Shown piece after piece: positions 28,865-37,565 of a DNA stretch of 64,000 nucleotides. Source of the DNA: Aerococcus urinae. Its GTDB lineage: Bacteria; Bacillota; Bacilli; Lactobacillales; Aerococcaceae. The notes under the pieces were generated by a model. That model made no database searches. It had not been told where the DNA came from and saw only the letters and a program-made list of their open reading frames with translations. Numbering within the stretch: position 1 is the stretch's first letter; the number at the start of each line of letters is the position of its first letter. The stretch covers positions 1,550,001 through 1,614,000 of the forward strand of contig NZ_CP014161.1 in NCBI RefSeq assembly GCF_001543175.1, given 5' to 3'. A program made the position numbers and the translations under genes.

Positions 28865-30391
28865 TTAACGAATGGTAAATGATTGCTTAGTGGATTGGTT
28901 TTTAGCCGGCTTGTTGCCTTTCTTAGCCTGGCTGCGTTTTTTGTTGCCAGTGTGCTTAGACTTGCCTTGGCCCTTATTATTTTTAGGTCTTGGCTTGGAG
29001 TGGTGATTTCTCCCCTTATGCTGGCCTCGGTTCTTAGAGTGGGACTTGCCACGGTTTTTGTCGGAACGTTTCCGCCCTAAAGGCCGCTCAGGCGTGATGG
29101 ACACCTTGACATCATTTTTATCCTTCATTTGTGAGCGAACCACAGCCAGGGCTAATTGTTCAGCCGTATAGTTTTCGCTGAGGTAGTTCACCACTTCTTC
29201 ATATTGGTCATCACGGTCTTCTTCTAAGAGTTCCTCCACCGCAGCTAGAGATTGCTTGATTTGCCCAGTGAAGGCTTCTTCTTCCGTTGGTGGACGGAGA
29301 GGAGACATTTTTTTATGGGTTAAGTTTTCAATAGTACGCAGGTAACCCATTTCATGATTTGAGACAAAGGTAATGGACATACCGCCCTTACCTGCCCGTC
29401 CCGTCCGGCCGATCCGGTGGACATAGCTTTCAGGGTCTTGGGGAATATCATAGTTATAAACATGGGTTACGTTACTAATGTCTAAGCCACGGGCCGCCAC
29501 ATCAGTAGCCACTAAAATTTCCAAACGGCCGTCTTTAAAGTCCTTCATAATACTGGAGCGTTTCTCCTGGGATAAGTCCCCATGGATTCCTTCGGCCTGG
29601 TAGCCGCGTTCAATCAGTCCGCGACTGACTTCATCGACCCGGCGTTTGGTCCGAGCAAAGACAATAGCCAGTTTGGCATGGCTAACATCAATGAAGCGAG
29701 TCAAAAGATCAAATTTTTCCCGGTCATGACACTTGGTAAAGTACTGGTCGATGGTATCTGCGGTCATTTCCTTGGCTTCGATTTTGACCGTTACCGGATC
29801 TTGCATGAAATGCTCACCAATGCGTTGGATTTCCTTAGGCATGGTGGCTGAAAAGAGCAAGGTTTGCCGGTTGGACGGCGTCGCGCGGATAATGGTTTCA
29901 ATGTCTTCGATAAAGCCCATATTAAGCATCTCATCAGCTTCATCTAAAACCAAGGTTTCGATAAAGTTTAGGTTTAAGACCTTGCGTTTCATTAAATCAA
30001 TTAACCGGCCTGGCGTTCCCACTACCACAGGGGCGCCTTTTTTAATTTGGTGGATTTGCCGACGGATATTGGCCCCACCGTATACATTAACGGTGCGAAC
30101 GCCTTTTTCCTTACCCAGGCGATAAAGTTCTTGGCCATTTTGGATGGCGAGTTCCCGGGTTGGGGCGATCACCAAGGCTTGGATGTGATCGGTATGGTGG
30201 TCGATTTTTTCTAAGAGGGGGAGGCCAAAAGCAGCGGTTTTTCCGGTACCGGTTTGAGCTTGGCCTAAAACATCCCGTCCTTCTAAGGCGTAGGGAATGG
30301 TTTGTGCTTGGATGGGGGTGGCTTCTTCAAAGCCCATATTCTTAACCGCTTGAAGCAGTCTAGGATCTAAATTAAGTTCTTCAAATTTCAT
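28865..30391 (-). CDS. cshA: DEAD-box RNA helicase CshA
   Basis: A 508-residue ATP-dependent RNA helicase associated with the degradosome and with cold growth in Firmicutes. It has the Q motif TPIQAQT, Walker A AQTGTGKT (44-51), PTRELA, TPGRL, DEAD in VLDEADEM (150-157), SATMP, and [11 protein letters not shown]. The C-terminal ~95 residues are rich in Lys, Arg, Asn and Gly. AAGGAGG is 13 bases from the ATG. It follows murF, but a promoter (TATACT near 30476) and a hairpin lie between, so it probably has its own regulated transcript running into acpS. Confidence 0.95.
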   Translation of the reverse strand: MKFEELNLDPRLLQAVKNMGFEEATPIQAQTIPYALEGRDVLGQAQTGTGKTAAFGLPLLEKIDHHTDHIQALVIAPTRELAIQNGQELYRLGKEKGVRTVNVYGGANIRRQIHQIKKGAPVVVGTPGRLIDLMKRKVLNLNFIETLVLDEADEMLNMGFIEDIETIIRATPSNRQTLLFSATMPKEIQRIGEHFMQDPVTVKIEAKEMTADTIDQYFTKCHDREKFDLLTRFIDVSHAKLAIVFARTKRRVDEVSRGLIERGYQAEGIHGDLSQEKRSSIMKDFKDGRLEILVATDVAARGLDISNVTHVYNYDIPQDPESYVHRIGRTGRAGKGGMSITFVSNHEMGYLRTIENLTHKKMSPLRPPTEEEAFTGQIKQSLAAVEELLEEDRDDQYEEVVNYLSENYTAEQLALAVVRSQMKDKNDVKVSITPERPLGRKRSDKNRGKSHSKNRGQHKGRNHHSKPRPKNNKGQGKSKHTGNKKRSQAKKGNKPAKNQSTKQSFTIR

Positions 30392-30417
30392 TAACGAAGA
30401 GATTCCTCCTTATTATT

Positions 30418-30449
30418 AAAAAAGAGTCGCCTGCATAAGGCGAGCTCTT
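30418..30449 (-). terminator. Hairpin between murF and cshA, inside the cshA leader
   Basis: AAGAG-TCGCCT (30422-30432) pairs with AGGCGA-CTCTT (30438-30449), followed by TTTTTTAATAA on the minus strand. It is a complete terminator for murF, but it also lies downstream of the cshA promoter at 30476-30484, so cshA transcripts must pass it. Confidence 0.75.
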
Positions 30450-30475
30450 ATGTTCTTGGTGTATTCACTTGTTCT

Positions 30476-30484
30476 AGTATAGCA
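30476..30484 (-). promoter_or_regulatory. cshA promoter, extended -10
   Basis: Minus strand TGC-TATACT, placing the start ~75 bases before the cshA ATG. No clear -35. Confidence 0.55.
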
Positions 30485-30521
30485 CGAATTGCATAAAATT
30501 GCTGGTTAAAGCTTTTTATCC

Positions 30522-31925
30522 TTAAGCTTTTAAGGCAGCAACCACTTCAGCCAGTCCCATACCGTGGCTGGCTTTGACCAGGATTTGGTCTTGGGAGTGA
30601 ACTTGGTCTAATAAGTCCTTAATTAAAGCGGCCTTATCTTCAGGATAGTAATGAATTTTGTCTTCGGGATAGCCCTTATCCTTTAGAGCTCTCGCCAAGG
30701 CTTGCATCTCCTGACCATAGAGATAGACCCCGTCAATATGCGGGCTATCAATCTCCTCAGCAATGCTAGCATGCATGCTGGCGCTGTACTTACCTAATTC
30801 TAACATATCCCCTAAGACCAATACCTTATGGCTGGTGACAGCGGGACGTTCTAATTGTGAGAAATTACGGATAACTGCCCGCATAGCACTGGGGTTGGCG
30901 TTATAGGTATCGTTGAGAATTTGGATGTCATCCTTACCCAATAACCACTCACTGCGGTTAGCCGTCAGCTTAAATTGACTCAGGGGTGTCTTAATTTGTT
31001 CCACCGCTAAGCCTTGGCTATAAGCTACCGCACAGGCCATGAGGGCATTCTTCACATTATAATCCCCACTCACGGGAATGGATAATTCCACATTGGGGGA
31101 CAAGTTGGTATAAAAGTGAGTATGCTCGCGCTCATTGACAATATTTTCGGCATAGACATCCTCAGAGTCATCCAGTCCTACCCGGATCTTTTTGATTTCC
31201 GGCATCTCGACCACCGCTTGGTCAATCAGGGGCTCGTCGCCTGGGTAAATGAAGGTGCCGTCTTCCTTTAAGCCTTCTAGGATCTCTAGCTTGGCCTTGG
31301 CAATATTTTCCCGCGAGCCGAGAAATTCAATATGGCTCTCCCCGATCATAGTAATCACCGCAACATCCATGGGACAGAGTTGGGCGAGGAAACGAATTTC
31401 ACCAGGTCCTGACATCCCCATTTCGACTACCAAAACTTCAGTATCTTCCGGCATGGAGAGGATAGTAAAGGGAACACCCAGCTGGTTATTATAATTGCCC
31501 TGGGTCTTATAGACATTAAAGGTGGTTGATAAGGTAGCCGCGGTCATATCTTTAGTCGTGGTCTTGCCAGCGGAACCGGTAACGGCAATCACCTTAGGCC
31601 CAATGAGACCTAGATAATATTTGGCCAGATCAACAAAGGCGGTGAAGGTATCTTCCACCTGGATAACCGGGATCTGGCTAGGCGCATCGGCGGGATCATT
31701 GGCCCACAAGGTGGCTTGGGCCCCATGGTCGATGGCATCTTGGATAAAATCGTGACCATCCCGAGCCGCTTTGAGGGGGATAAACAAGCCCCCTGGCTTT
31801 ATTTCTTTAGAATTAAAGGCTACCGATGTAATCAAGTCATGGGCGGACCTTGAGTCATAGTCCAGGGCCCCAACGGCTTTGACAATCTCATTGATGGCTA
31901 ATGCTTTCATCTGATCACTGCTCAT
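30522..31925 (-). CDS. murF: UDP-MurNAc-tripeptide--D-alanyl-D-alanine ligase
   Basis: Adds D-Ala-D-Ala to the UDP-muramoyl tripeptide, the last cytoplasmic peptidoglycan precursor step. The 467-residue protein shows an N-terminal uridine-binding domain (SVAFNSKEIKPGGLF), the ATP loop VTGSAGKTTTKDM near residue 116, NYNNQLGVP, and the central ligase motif VVEMGMSGPGEI. The C-terminal domain with NDTYNANPSAM and VLGDMLELG is intact. Its ATG overlaps the end of ddl by 11 bases, so D-Ala-D-Ala ligase and its user are translationally coupled. Ribosome binding site AAAGGA. Confidence 0.97.
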   Translation of the reverse strand: MSSDQMKALAINEIVKAVGALDYDSRSAHDLITSVAFNSKEIKPGGLFIPLKAARDGHDFIQDAIDHGAQATLWANDPADAPSQIPVIQVEDTFTAFVDLAKYYLGLIGPKVIAVTGSAGKTTTKDMTAATLSTTFNVYKTQGNYNNQLGVPFTILSMPEDTEVLVVEMGMSGPGEIRFLAQLCPMDVAVITMIGESHIEFLGSRENIAKAKLEILEGLKEDGTFIYPGDEPLIDQAVVEMPEIKKIRVGLDDSEDVYAENIVNEREHTHFYTNLSPNVELSIPVSGDYNVKNALMACAVAYSQGLAVEQIKTPLSQFKLTANRSEWLLGKDDIQILNDTYNANPSAMRAVIRNFSQLERPAVTSHKVLVLGDMLELGKYSASMHASIAEEIDSPHIDGVYLYGQEMQALARALKDKGYPEDKIHYYPEDKAALIKDLLDQVHSQDQILVKASHGMGLAEVVAALKA

Positions 31926-32985
31926 TTTTCAATCCTTTATAAGTTTCAAAACGTTCTAAGCCTAATTGGATTAATCTTTCCAGCAATTGGTCATAAGGAA
32001 TACCAGTGGCTTCCCATAAGGATGGATACATGGACCATTGGGTGAAGCCAGGCATGGTGTTGACTTCATTGATGTAAATATCCATATTATGGGTGACAAA
32101 GAAGTCCACCCGGGTTAAGCCACTAGAATCAATGGCCGCATAGGCCTTAGCAGCGTAAGCACGGATCTTATCCATAATCTCACCAGGGAGGTCAGCAGGA
32201 ATGGCTAATTCTACGGTATTATTGATGTATTTTTCCTCGTAGTTATAGAAACTCTTAGACTTGACCACTTCCCCGGCCACTGAGGTTTCAATGGCATCAT
32301 TACCGAGCACGGCCACTTCTACCTCACGGGCTTCTACTCCTTGTTCCACAATTACCCGCCGGTCATAATTAAAGGCCAACTCAATGGCTTGAATTAATTC
32401 TTCCCGGTCATTGGCACAGGAAATCCCCACACTGGACCCGAGGTTAGCGGGCTTGACGAAGATGGGATAAACCAATTCCCCTTCAATCCGGGTGAGGCTT
32501 TTGGCCCGTTCTTGGTCCCATTCAAAATGTGTCAATGAGGTAAAAGGCACTTGGGGAATTTGCGCTTGTTGGAAGAGCTGTTTGGAAATAATTTTATCCA
32601 TGCCCGCTGCACTAGCGAGAACACCCGCGCCCACATAAGGCACATTCAAGCTTTCAAATAAGCCTTGAATCTTACCATCTTCTCCGTGGGGACCGTGTAA
32701 GGCTGGAAAAGCAATGACTTCTTCCCCGTTAAAGACTTGGCAAGGACTGACTAAGTCGCCATGTTCAGGGTCATTAGTGTCCAATTCAGAGTTAAAGCGG
32801 AGCGGAAGGTCCGCTTCTGGAGCTTGGTCAATCGCCGGCCCCTTAATCCATTGATTGGCCTGAGTAATGTAGACAGGCAACAAAGTATGCTTTTGATAAT
32901 TAATATGCTTAATAATTGATTGCGCCGTCATAATAGAAATATCATGCTCAGCACTTTGTCCTCCGTATAGTAAGACAATCTTCAT
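31915..32985 (-). CDS. ddl: D-alanine--D-alanine ligase
   Basis: Joins two D-alanines with ATP. The 356-residue ATP-grasp protein starts MKIVLLYGGQSAEHDISIMT (family motif 1), has FPALHGPHGEDGKIQGL, the ATP-grasp core VKPANLGSSVGIS, and the metal-binding end IYINEVNTMPGFTQWSMYP. A Tyr in the FNYDRR-to-NYEEKY omega loop region suggests the usual D-Ala rather than D-lactate specificity, so vancomycin-sensitive peptidoglycan is expected; this is inference. It starts two bases after the upstream unknown gene, with GGAGG, forming an operon with murF. Confidence 0.96.
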   Translation of the reverse strand: MKIVLLYGGQSAEHDISIMTAQSIIKHINYQKHTLLPVYITQANQWIKGPAIDQAPEADLPLRFNSELDTNDPEHGDLVSPCQVFNGEEVIAFPALHGPHGEDGKIQGLFESLNVPYVGAGVLASAAGMDKIISKQLFQQAQIPQVPFTSLTHFEWDQERAKSLTRIEGELVYPIFVKPANLGSSVGISCANDREELIQAIELAFNYDRRVIVEQGVEAREVEVAVLGNDAIETSVAGEVVKSKSFYNYEEKYINNTVELAIPADLPGEIMDKIRAYAAKAYAAIDSSGLTRVDFFVTHNMDIYINEVNTMPGFTQWSMYPSLWEATGIPYDQLLERLIQLGLERFETYKGLKNEQ

Positions 32986-32987
32986 AA

Positions 32988-33767
32988 TTAGCCTCCAAAT
33001 ATTTCGTTCGAAAGTTCTTTAATCGACCAACCCTTAGCTGAATCATAGGTCAGCTTGGCTAATAACTTGGCCTCTGATAGTCGATTGATGGTTTCATCCA
33101 CTTGGTCCTCTACCAAATAAATCGGAATAACTAGGTCACTTTGCCGGGCCCAATCCACCTTAGAAAAATCAAAAATAGCCCCTTCATAAAGCAAGGGTCG
33201 TAATTCTTCTATTATTTCCAGTGAGGGGAGGGGGATTTCCTTAGTGCTTAAAGAGCTGCTTAAGAAAAACAGTGGCCGCTTACCTACCCCGCTATCTTCC
33301 ACACAGGCTTTAATTCTAAGTGCCAATTGATAGAAAAATTCATTGATATAGCGATAATAAACCTTTACCAGATGATTTTCCATGGGTAGGCAGACATAAT
33401 TATTCTGCAATTTATAGAAGAAGGGTGAATGCCAGTGCCGGTTGGCATGACTCAAATAGAGCATTTCGGCAATTTCACCGGGATCTAACTGATGCAATAA
33501 CTCCTGAGAATCATAATCAATCCATTTGACATGGGGATGAGCCACGCTTTCCTGTTCAATCAAGAAATCAGAAACGCTTTTTTCTCCGCGAATCAGTTCA
33601 AAACGTGTATAATCATCAAAGGAGCCCATATCTTTAGGGCTAGACAGGAGCACTAAATTACGGGGCAACTTCTTCATGGCCTTTTTTAGGTGCAAAACCC
33701 CCAGACCACGACTGGTTACATGATTACTTGTTGGATCAAGCAAAATATAAATATAATTCATAACCAC
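32988..33767 (-). CDS. Protein of unknown function upstream of ddl-murF
   Basis: I do not recognise this family. The ~259-residue protein has no signal peptide or membrane helix. It shows a short Rossmann-like beginning (YIYILLDPTSNH), an acidic-aromatic middle (EIAEMLYLSHANRHWHSPFFYKLQNN), and a C-terminal segment near VDETINRLSEAKLLAKLTYDSAKGW that could be a small helical domain. AGGAGG is six bases before a GTG at 33767; an ATG two codons further (33761) is possible. It is first in an apparent operon with ddl and murF and divergent from the SUKH-like gene, so a link to cell-wall synthesis is only positional. Confidence 0.6.
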   Translation of the reverse strand: MVMNYIYILLDPTSNHVTSRGLGVLHLKKAMKKLPRNLVLLSSPKDMGSFDDYTRFELIRGEKSVSDFLIEQESVAHPHVKWIDYDSQELLHQLDPGEIAEMLYLSHANRHWHSPFFYKLQNNYVCLPMENHLVKVYYRYINEFFYQLALRIKACVEDSGVGKRPLFFLSSSLSTKEIPLPSLEIIEELRPLLYEGAIFDFSKVDWARQSDLVIPIYLVEDQVDETINRLSEAKLLAKLTYDSAKGWSIKELSNEIFGG

Positions 33768-33831
33768 CAGCTCCCTCCTCACAGTACCATATAATGATAC
33801 CAAACTTTAGACAGGAGTGACACATCTTTTT

Positions 33832-34542
33832 ATGAAAGGCGCTCATAATATTCACTTGCTCGCCCTCCCCTTCCAAAAACATTACTATACTTATCTCTCT
33901 CAAACCCCCATCAAAGGAGCGATCATGGTCCATGACCTCCCTATCGCCTACCACAATTTAGTCAACCAGGTGAATGGTGGCTATAGCTCTAAGGGCTATT
34001 TCAAGAGTCCTAAACCCAGCCCCGACGCCCTAGATGCCGTCTACATTCCCTATATTGCCGGTCTCTACCCCAGGCCCGTCAACCGCCCCTACCTGGTACC
34101 CAACCTTTTGGACCAAGAGGCCTTCCAATTTTCCCAGGAATTAGGCGACCAGGAGATTATCTTCTATGAAGACCAGGCCGCCGTGGCTTACTTGGCCTTC
34201 CCCGATGACTTAAAGGGAAGCCGGAGTGAACCAAAAGTTTACTATCAAAATTTTGCCACAGGGCAAAAACTCTTACTGGCCCAGGACTTTGAGACTTTTC
34301 TTGGCCTGGGACAAAAACGGCACTTTCCCCTACCCGCTCCCCCGATCGACAGCTACCACCGGGCTAACGCCGCCTTTCTCCACCTCAATGGTGTGGCTGA
34401 TTTAGACAGGCTCCTCCAACGTTACTGGCGCCATCCCAACCAGACCTGGTTTTTAAAATGGGTCACTTACTTTAGCCAGCACCCAGAGGAAAGTTACCGT
34501 GACCTGGCCCAGGTCTACCTCAAAGACTTGGAAAAGAAATAA
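33832..34542 (+). CDS. SUKH (SMI1/KNR4)-like protein
   Basis: A ~236-residue soluble protein. The N-terminal 160 residues show a SUKH-like layout: LPIAYHNLVNQVNGG (36-50) corresponds to the LPxxYxxFLxxxNGG core, followed by a proline-rich turn, then EIIFYEDQAAVAYLAFPDD and VYYQNFATGQKLLLAQDFETFL, matching the family's terminal strand-helix pattern. SUKH proteins serve as immunity partners of toxins or as protein-binding regulators. The C-terminal ~75 residues are helical and unassigned. The start is uncertain: AGGAG lies 14 bases before the ATG at 33832, and an in-frame GTG at 33817 overlaps it. It is divergent from the ddl operon. Confidence 0.55.
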   Translation: MKGAHNIHLLALPFQKHYYTYLSQTPIKGAIMVHDLPIAYHNLVNQVNGGYSSKGYFKSPKPSPDALDAVYIPYIAGLYPRPVNRPYLVPNLLDQEAFQFSQELGDQEIIFYEDQAAVAYLAFPDDLKGSRSEPKVYYQNFATGQKLLLAQDFETFLGLGQKRHFPLPAPPIDSYHRANAAFLHLNGVADLDRLLQRYWRHPNQTWFLKWVTYFSQHPEESYRDLAQVYLKDLEKK

Positions 34543-34573
34543 ATCACCAACAATCGCTCGAGTCAGACGGCAA

Positions 34574-34620
34574 AACACCTTAAGAAGACTGCTTCAATCA
34601 AGCCTTCTTAAGGTGTTTTT
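34574..34620 (+). terminator. Terminator after the SUKH-like gene
   Basis: AACACCTTAAGAAG (34574-34587) pairs with CTTCTTAAGGTGTT (34604-34617), followed by a T-run. The remaining bases to 34804 hold a TACTCAATGAGTA dyad (34707-34719) and a catabolite-element-like TGAAAGCGCTGTTT (near 34727), but no other gene. Confidence 0.9.
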
Positions 34621-34804
34621 TGCTTGTGTTTAATGCCAAATTTCATCCGCTAGTCCAGATTAGTCAGGCTTATGCTCATTTAATGACTAGCCGGGAGAGG
34701 TAAATACTCAATGAGTAAAATTCTTTGAAAGCGCTGTTTTTTTGTTAGGGTAAGGATGTAACAATTATGTAATAAAAAGCCATTCATTAAGAGGAGGAAA
34801 ACTT

Positions 34805-34897
34805 ATGAAAGAGAATAATAACAATACCCTGCGCTATATTTTAATCTTTGTGGTGGGTTTAATTATCGGATTATTAATTAGAAGTTTATTTATGTAA
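34805..34897 (+). CDS. 30-residue single-span membrane peptide
   Basis: ATG at 34805 eight bases after AGAGGAGG, 30 codons, TAA. The peptide has a polar N terminus (MKENNNNTLRY) and one hydrophobic helix (ILIFVVGLIIGLLI) ending RSLFM. A terminator follows immediately, so it has a complete gene structure. Function unknown; comparable short membrane peptides are common stress or envelope regulators. A catabolite-repression-like site lies ~75 bases upstream. Confidence 0.7.
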   Translation: MKENNNNTLRYILIFVVGLIIGLLIRSLFM

Positions 34898-34908
34898 TCG
34901 CGACAATC

Positions 34909-34951
34909 AAAAAACTGCCCCTTGTCCATATGACAGGAGGCAGTTTTTTTG
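34909..34951. terminator. Bidirectional terminator between the small peptide and sortase
   Basis: AAAAAACTGCC (34909-34919) pairs with GGCAGTTTTTT (34939-34949). Serves both convergent genes. Confidence 0.85.
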
Positions 34952-34963
34952 TTAAGAAGCTGC

Positions 34964-35671
34964 TTAGCTGAAGTATTCGATCACTTCTTTAGGAGCCTTC
35001 TCAAAAGGCCATTGTTTAACCAGTTTCCCTTGGACGATATAACGCATGGCGGCGGAAGTGGATTCTTCACAAGTCACCAGGGTCACTATCGGTTCCTTGG
35101 ATTCAAGCGTCACCATGTCTACCCGGCTAGGATCGGTTTTTTGGGCATAGAAGGTTTCATACTCATAAATGTTCTTCATATCAGTCAAGTAAATTTTATC
35201 CCCTAAAGAAGTATTTTCCACCATAGGGGAGAGCAACAAGCCTGGCGCTATGGCATCCATATTATGGCTGGCCAAGGGATAATTATTGACCCCCATCTCT
35301 TGGTTGGGGTAAAAGGTCCCTGCTCCACTTAAAAGGACACTCTCACTTAAACCATTCATCACCGAAATCGAAATATTTTGTTTGGGCATAGCCAAGGCTC
35401 CGATCACATTGAGTTCGTCACTGCCTTCACGGATTCGTTTCCGGGCTGCCCGGACCATTTCAGGGGTTACCATAGTCACTTGGTTAGGGTCGTAGTTCCC
35501 TGAGTTATCTTCCTGGTTCTTGAGAACTTGGTCACGGTCGACATTGCTTAGGGCATAAGTTTTTTGGTTAATATACACTTGCACAGCGGGAACATATTGG
35601 TAAATGATAAAGCCGATTCCTACAAGAATCAGGAGAATTCCCAATATGCGACTCCAGTTAATCTTCTTCAT
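34964..35671 (-). CDS. srtA: Class A sortase
   Basis: A cysteine transpeptidase that anchors LPXTG proteins to lipid II. The 235-residue protein has an N-terminal signal-anchor helix (about 8-26) and a sortase barrel with the catalytic triad His136 (in LASHNMD), Cys201 (in TLVTCEES) and Arg210 (in MRYIVQG). This spacing and TLVTC context are of class A. The ATG at 35671 follows AAAGGAG by five bases; an upstream in-frame ATG at 35692 precedes that site. No LPXTG substrate gene is next to it, as expected for a housekeeping sortase. Confidence 0.93.
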   Translation of the reverse strand: MKKINWSRILGILLILVGIGFIIYQYVPAVQVYINQKTYALSNVDRDQVLKNQEDNSGNYDPNQVTMVTPEMVRAARKRIREGSDELNVIGALAMPKQNISISVMNGLSESVLLSGAGTFYPNQEMGVNNYPLASHNMDAIAPGLLLSPMVENTSLGDKIYLTDMKNIYEYETFYAQKTDPSRVDMVTLESKEPIVTLVTCEESTSAAMRYIVQGKLVKQWPFEKAPKEVIEYFS

Positions 35672-35816
35672 AATAACTCCTTTATTCTTCATAACGAAAT
35701 CGTTCTAATTATTACCCACTTATTATAAAAAAACAAGTCAGGAAGTTGAAGTAAAGACTTTTATAGAAAAAGTTTAAGTAAATCCTTAAAAATTTAGGAG
35801 CGGAGCTCTCAAAGTA

Positions 35817-35848
35817 TAAAAAAAGAGCTTGGCATAAATGCAAGCTCC
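35817..35848 (-). terminator. Terminator of rpmE2
   Basis: GAGCTTG (35825-35831) pairs with CAAGCTC (35841-35847) and is followed on the minus strand by TTTTTTT. Confidence 0.85.
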
Positions 35849-35862
35849 TTCTTGTAATCTTA

Positions 35863-36129
35863 TTAGTCTTTCTTGGCGTTGGCGTCGGCGAAACCGTATT
35901 TCTTGTTGAAACGGTCCACACGTCCATCGGCTTGGGTGAATTTTTGACGTCCGGTATAGAATGGGTGGGAGTCGGAAGAAATTTCCACACGAATCAATGG
36001 ATAAGTGTTACCGTCTTCCCATTCAACGGTTTCATCAGAAGTTTTTGTGGAACCAGATAGGAATTTAAAACCTGTACTTGTGTCCATAAAAACGACTGGA
36101 TGGTAATCTGGATGGATATTTTGTTTCAT
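35863..36129 (-). CDS. rpmE2: 50S ribosomal protein L31 type B
   Basis: An 88-residue ribosomal protein starting [19 protein letters not shown] and containing [10 protein letters not shown] and [11 protein letters not shown], the L31 signature. It has no cysteines, so it is the zinc-independent type B paralogue. In Bacillus such forms are used under zinc shortage. No zinc-uptake regulator site is obvious here, and no other L31 is in the window, so it may be the only one. It has its own promoter just downstream of rho. Confidence 0.95.
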   Translation of the reverse strand: MKQNIHPDYHPVVFMDTSTGFKFLSGSTKTSDETVEWEDGNTYPLIRVEISSDSHPFYTGRQKFTQADGRVDRFNKKYGFADANAKKD

Positions 36130-36197
36130 TAGTCGTCTACTCTCCTTTGCGCCCTAAATCTTTTTCAATTTAGAGATTATTTTTACATAACAGCAAT

Positions 36198-36226
36198 ATA
36201 CTATCACAGAGTTTTTTTGATTTCAA
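36198..36226 (-). promoter_or_regulatory. rpmE2 promoter
   Basis: Minus strand TTGAAA (36221-36226), 17-base spacer, TAGTAT (36198-36203). It lies just past the rho stop codon, where no rho terminator is visible. The leader contains a weak CTAAAT/ATTTAG hairpin (about 36155-36173) that might serve autoregulation. Confidence 0.65.
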
Positions 36227-36233
36227 GACTTTT

Positions 36234-37535
36234 TTATTTTTCTTTCAAGGCTTGACCAAAAGATGCTAAGCGTTCGATAAATTGTTGGTTAGTCTGGGTT
36301 TGCGATAACTCATGGATGAAGCTCTCGGTATACTCTTGGCTATTGCCCTGCATGCCTTGACGGAGTTGCCAGAGAGCTTCTAGGGCTTGGTCACTTAAGA
36401 GCAGTTCTTCCTTGCGGGTGCCGGATTTCTTAATATCAATAGCTGGGAAAATCCGCCGCTCGGCCAGTTGCCGGGACAAGTGTAATTCCATATTGCCGGT
36501 GCCCTTAAATTCTTCATAAATCATGTCATCCATCCTGGACCCGGTATCGGTTAAGGCCGTCGCTAGGATGGTCAAAGATCCACCATCTTCAATATTTCTG
36601 GCGGAACCGAAGAAGCGCTTGGGGCCGTATAAGGCAGCCGGGTCCAGACCTCCGGATAGGGTCCGACCGGAAGGCGGCTCAATCAAGTTATATGCCCGGG
36701 CCAGACGGGTAATAGAATCCATCAAGACGATGACATCCCGCTTATCTTCGACCAAACGCCGGGCCCGTTCCAAGACCAATTCCGCTACCCGGACATGGTT
36801 ATCAGGTTTTTGGTCAAAGGTCGAGCTGACCACTTCCCCTTGGACACTGCGCTCGAGGTCAGTCACTTCCTCAGGACGTTCATCGATTAAGAGAATAATT
36901 AATTCGGCCTCAGGATAGTTTTCACTAATCCCATTGGCGATTTCTTTTAAGAGAACCGTCTTGCCTGCCTTGGGAGGGGCCGCAATTAAGCCCCTTTGGC
37001 CGAAACCGACTGGGGCGATGAGGTCAATCATCCGGGTAGATAGGCGCTTAGGCGCTGACTCCAAACGCAAGGCCTGGTCAGGATAGATAGGCGTTAAGGC
37101 TGGAAAATGCGAGCGCTGTTTAGCTTCTTCAGGATCCTTGCCGTTAACCCCATAGACATGCATCAAGCCTAGATAGCGTTCATTGTTCTTAGGCGGCCGG
37201 GCTGTCCCTGAAACCAAATCCCCATTCCGTAAGCCAAAGCGGCGCATCTGGGAATTAGAAATATAAATGTCTTCTTGGCTGGGGGAATAGTTAATCGGGC
37301 GCAAGAAACCAAATTCGTTACCGGTAATATCCAGAATGCCCTCCACTGAAAAATAGCCCTGGCTTTTTTCTTGGGCCCGGATAACGGCTAGAATCAGTTC
37401 CTTTTTATTCATTTGACTGTAGTAAGGAATCTTATATTCCTTGGCGTAGTCATAGATTTGCTTGAGGGTGAGGCCTTCCAGATCTTCCCAGGTTAAGAGC
37501 TCATCTTTTTCAAATTTTGCTTTCTTCTTAGTCAT
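36234..37535 (-). CDS. rho: Transcription termination factor Rho
   Basis: Hexameric RNA-dependent ATPase ending transcription. The 433-residue protein has a short Lys-rich N terminus, a Rho N-terminal helical domain (LTLKQIYDYAKEYKIP), the RNA-binding cold-shock-like domain (GILDITGNEFGFLRP), Walker A APPKAGKTVLLK, Walker B VIVLMDSITRLARAYN and the Q-loop/R-loop with SGRTLSGGLDP. The ATG at 37535 is five bases after AAAGGG; an in-frame GTG lies two codons upstream. It follows murA by 30 bases on the same strand, so they are probably cotranscribed. Confidence 0.97.
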   Translation of the reverse strand: MTKKKAKFEKDELLTWEDLEGLTLKQIYDYAKEYKIPYYSQMNKKELILAVIRAQEKSQGYFSVEGILDITGNEFGFLRPINYSPSQEDIYISNSQMRRFGLRNGDLVSGTARPPKNNERYLGLMHVYGVNGKDPEEAKQRSHFPALTPIYPDQALRLESAPKRLSTRMIDLIAPVGFGQRGLIAAPPKAGKTVLLKEIANGISENYPEAELIILLIDERPEEVTDLERSVQGEVVSSTFDQKPDNHVRVAELVLERARRLVEDKRDVIVLMDSITRLARAYNLIEPPSGRTLSGGLDPAALYGPKRFFGSARNIEDGGSLTILATALTDTGSRMDDMIYEEFKGTGNMELHLSRQLAERRIFPAIDIKKSGTRKEELLLSDQALEALWQLRQGMQGNSQEYTESFIHELSQTQTNQQFIERLASFGQALKEK

Positions 37536-37565
37536 AGGCACCCTTTCTTAAAGGAGTAAAGGCCC

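Noticed and set aside
28852-29052. Longer N terminus for AcpS reading into cshA
   Set aside because: The extra 67 residues are an out-of-frame reading of the Lys/Arg-rich cshA tail; the family starts at MIKGIGTDLV.
34727-34740. Catabolite-responsive element before the 30-residue peptide
   Set aside because: TGAAAGCGCTGTTT matches the core but lacks the terminal CA of the consensus; kept only as a remark.
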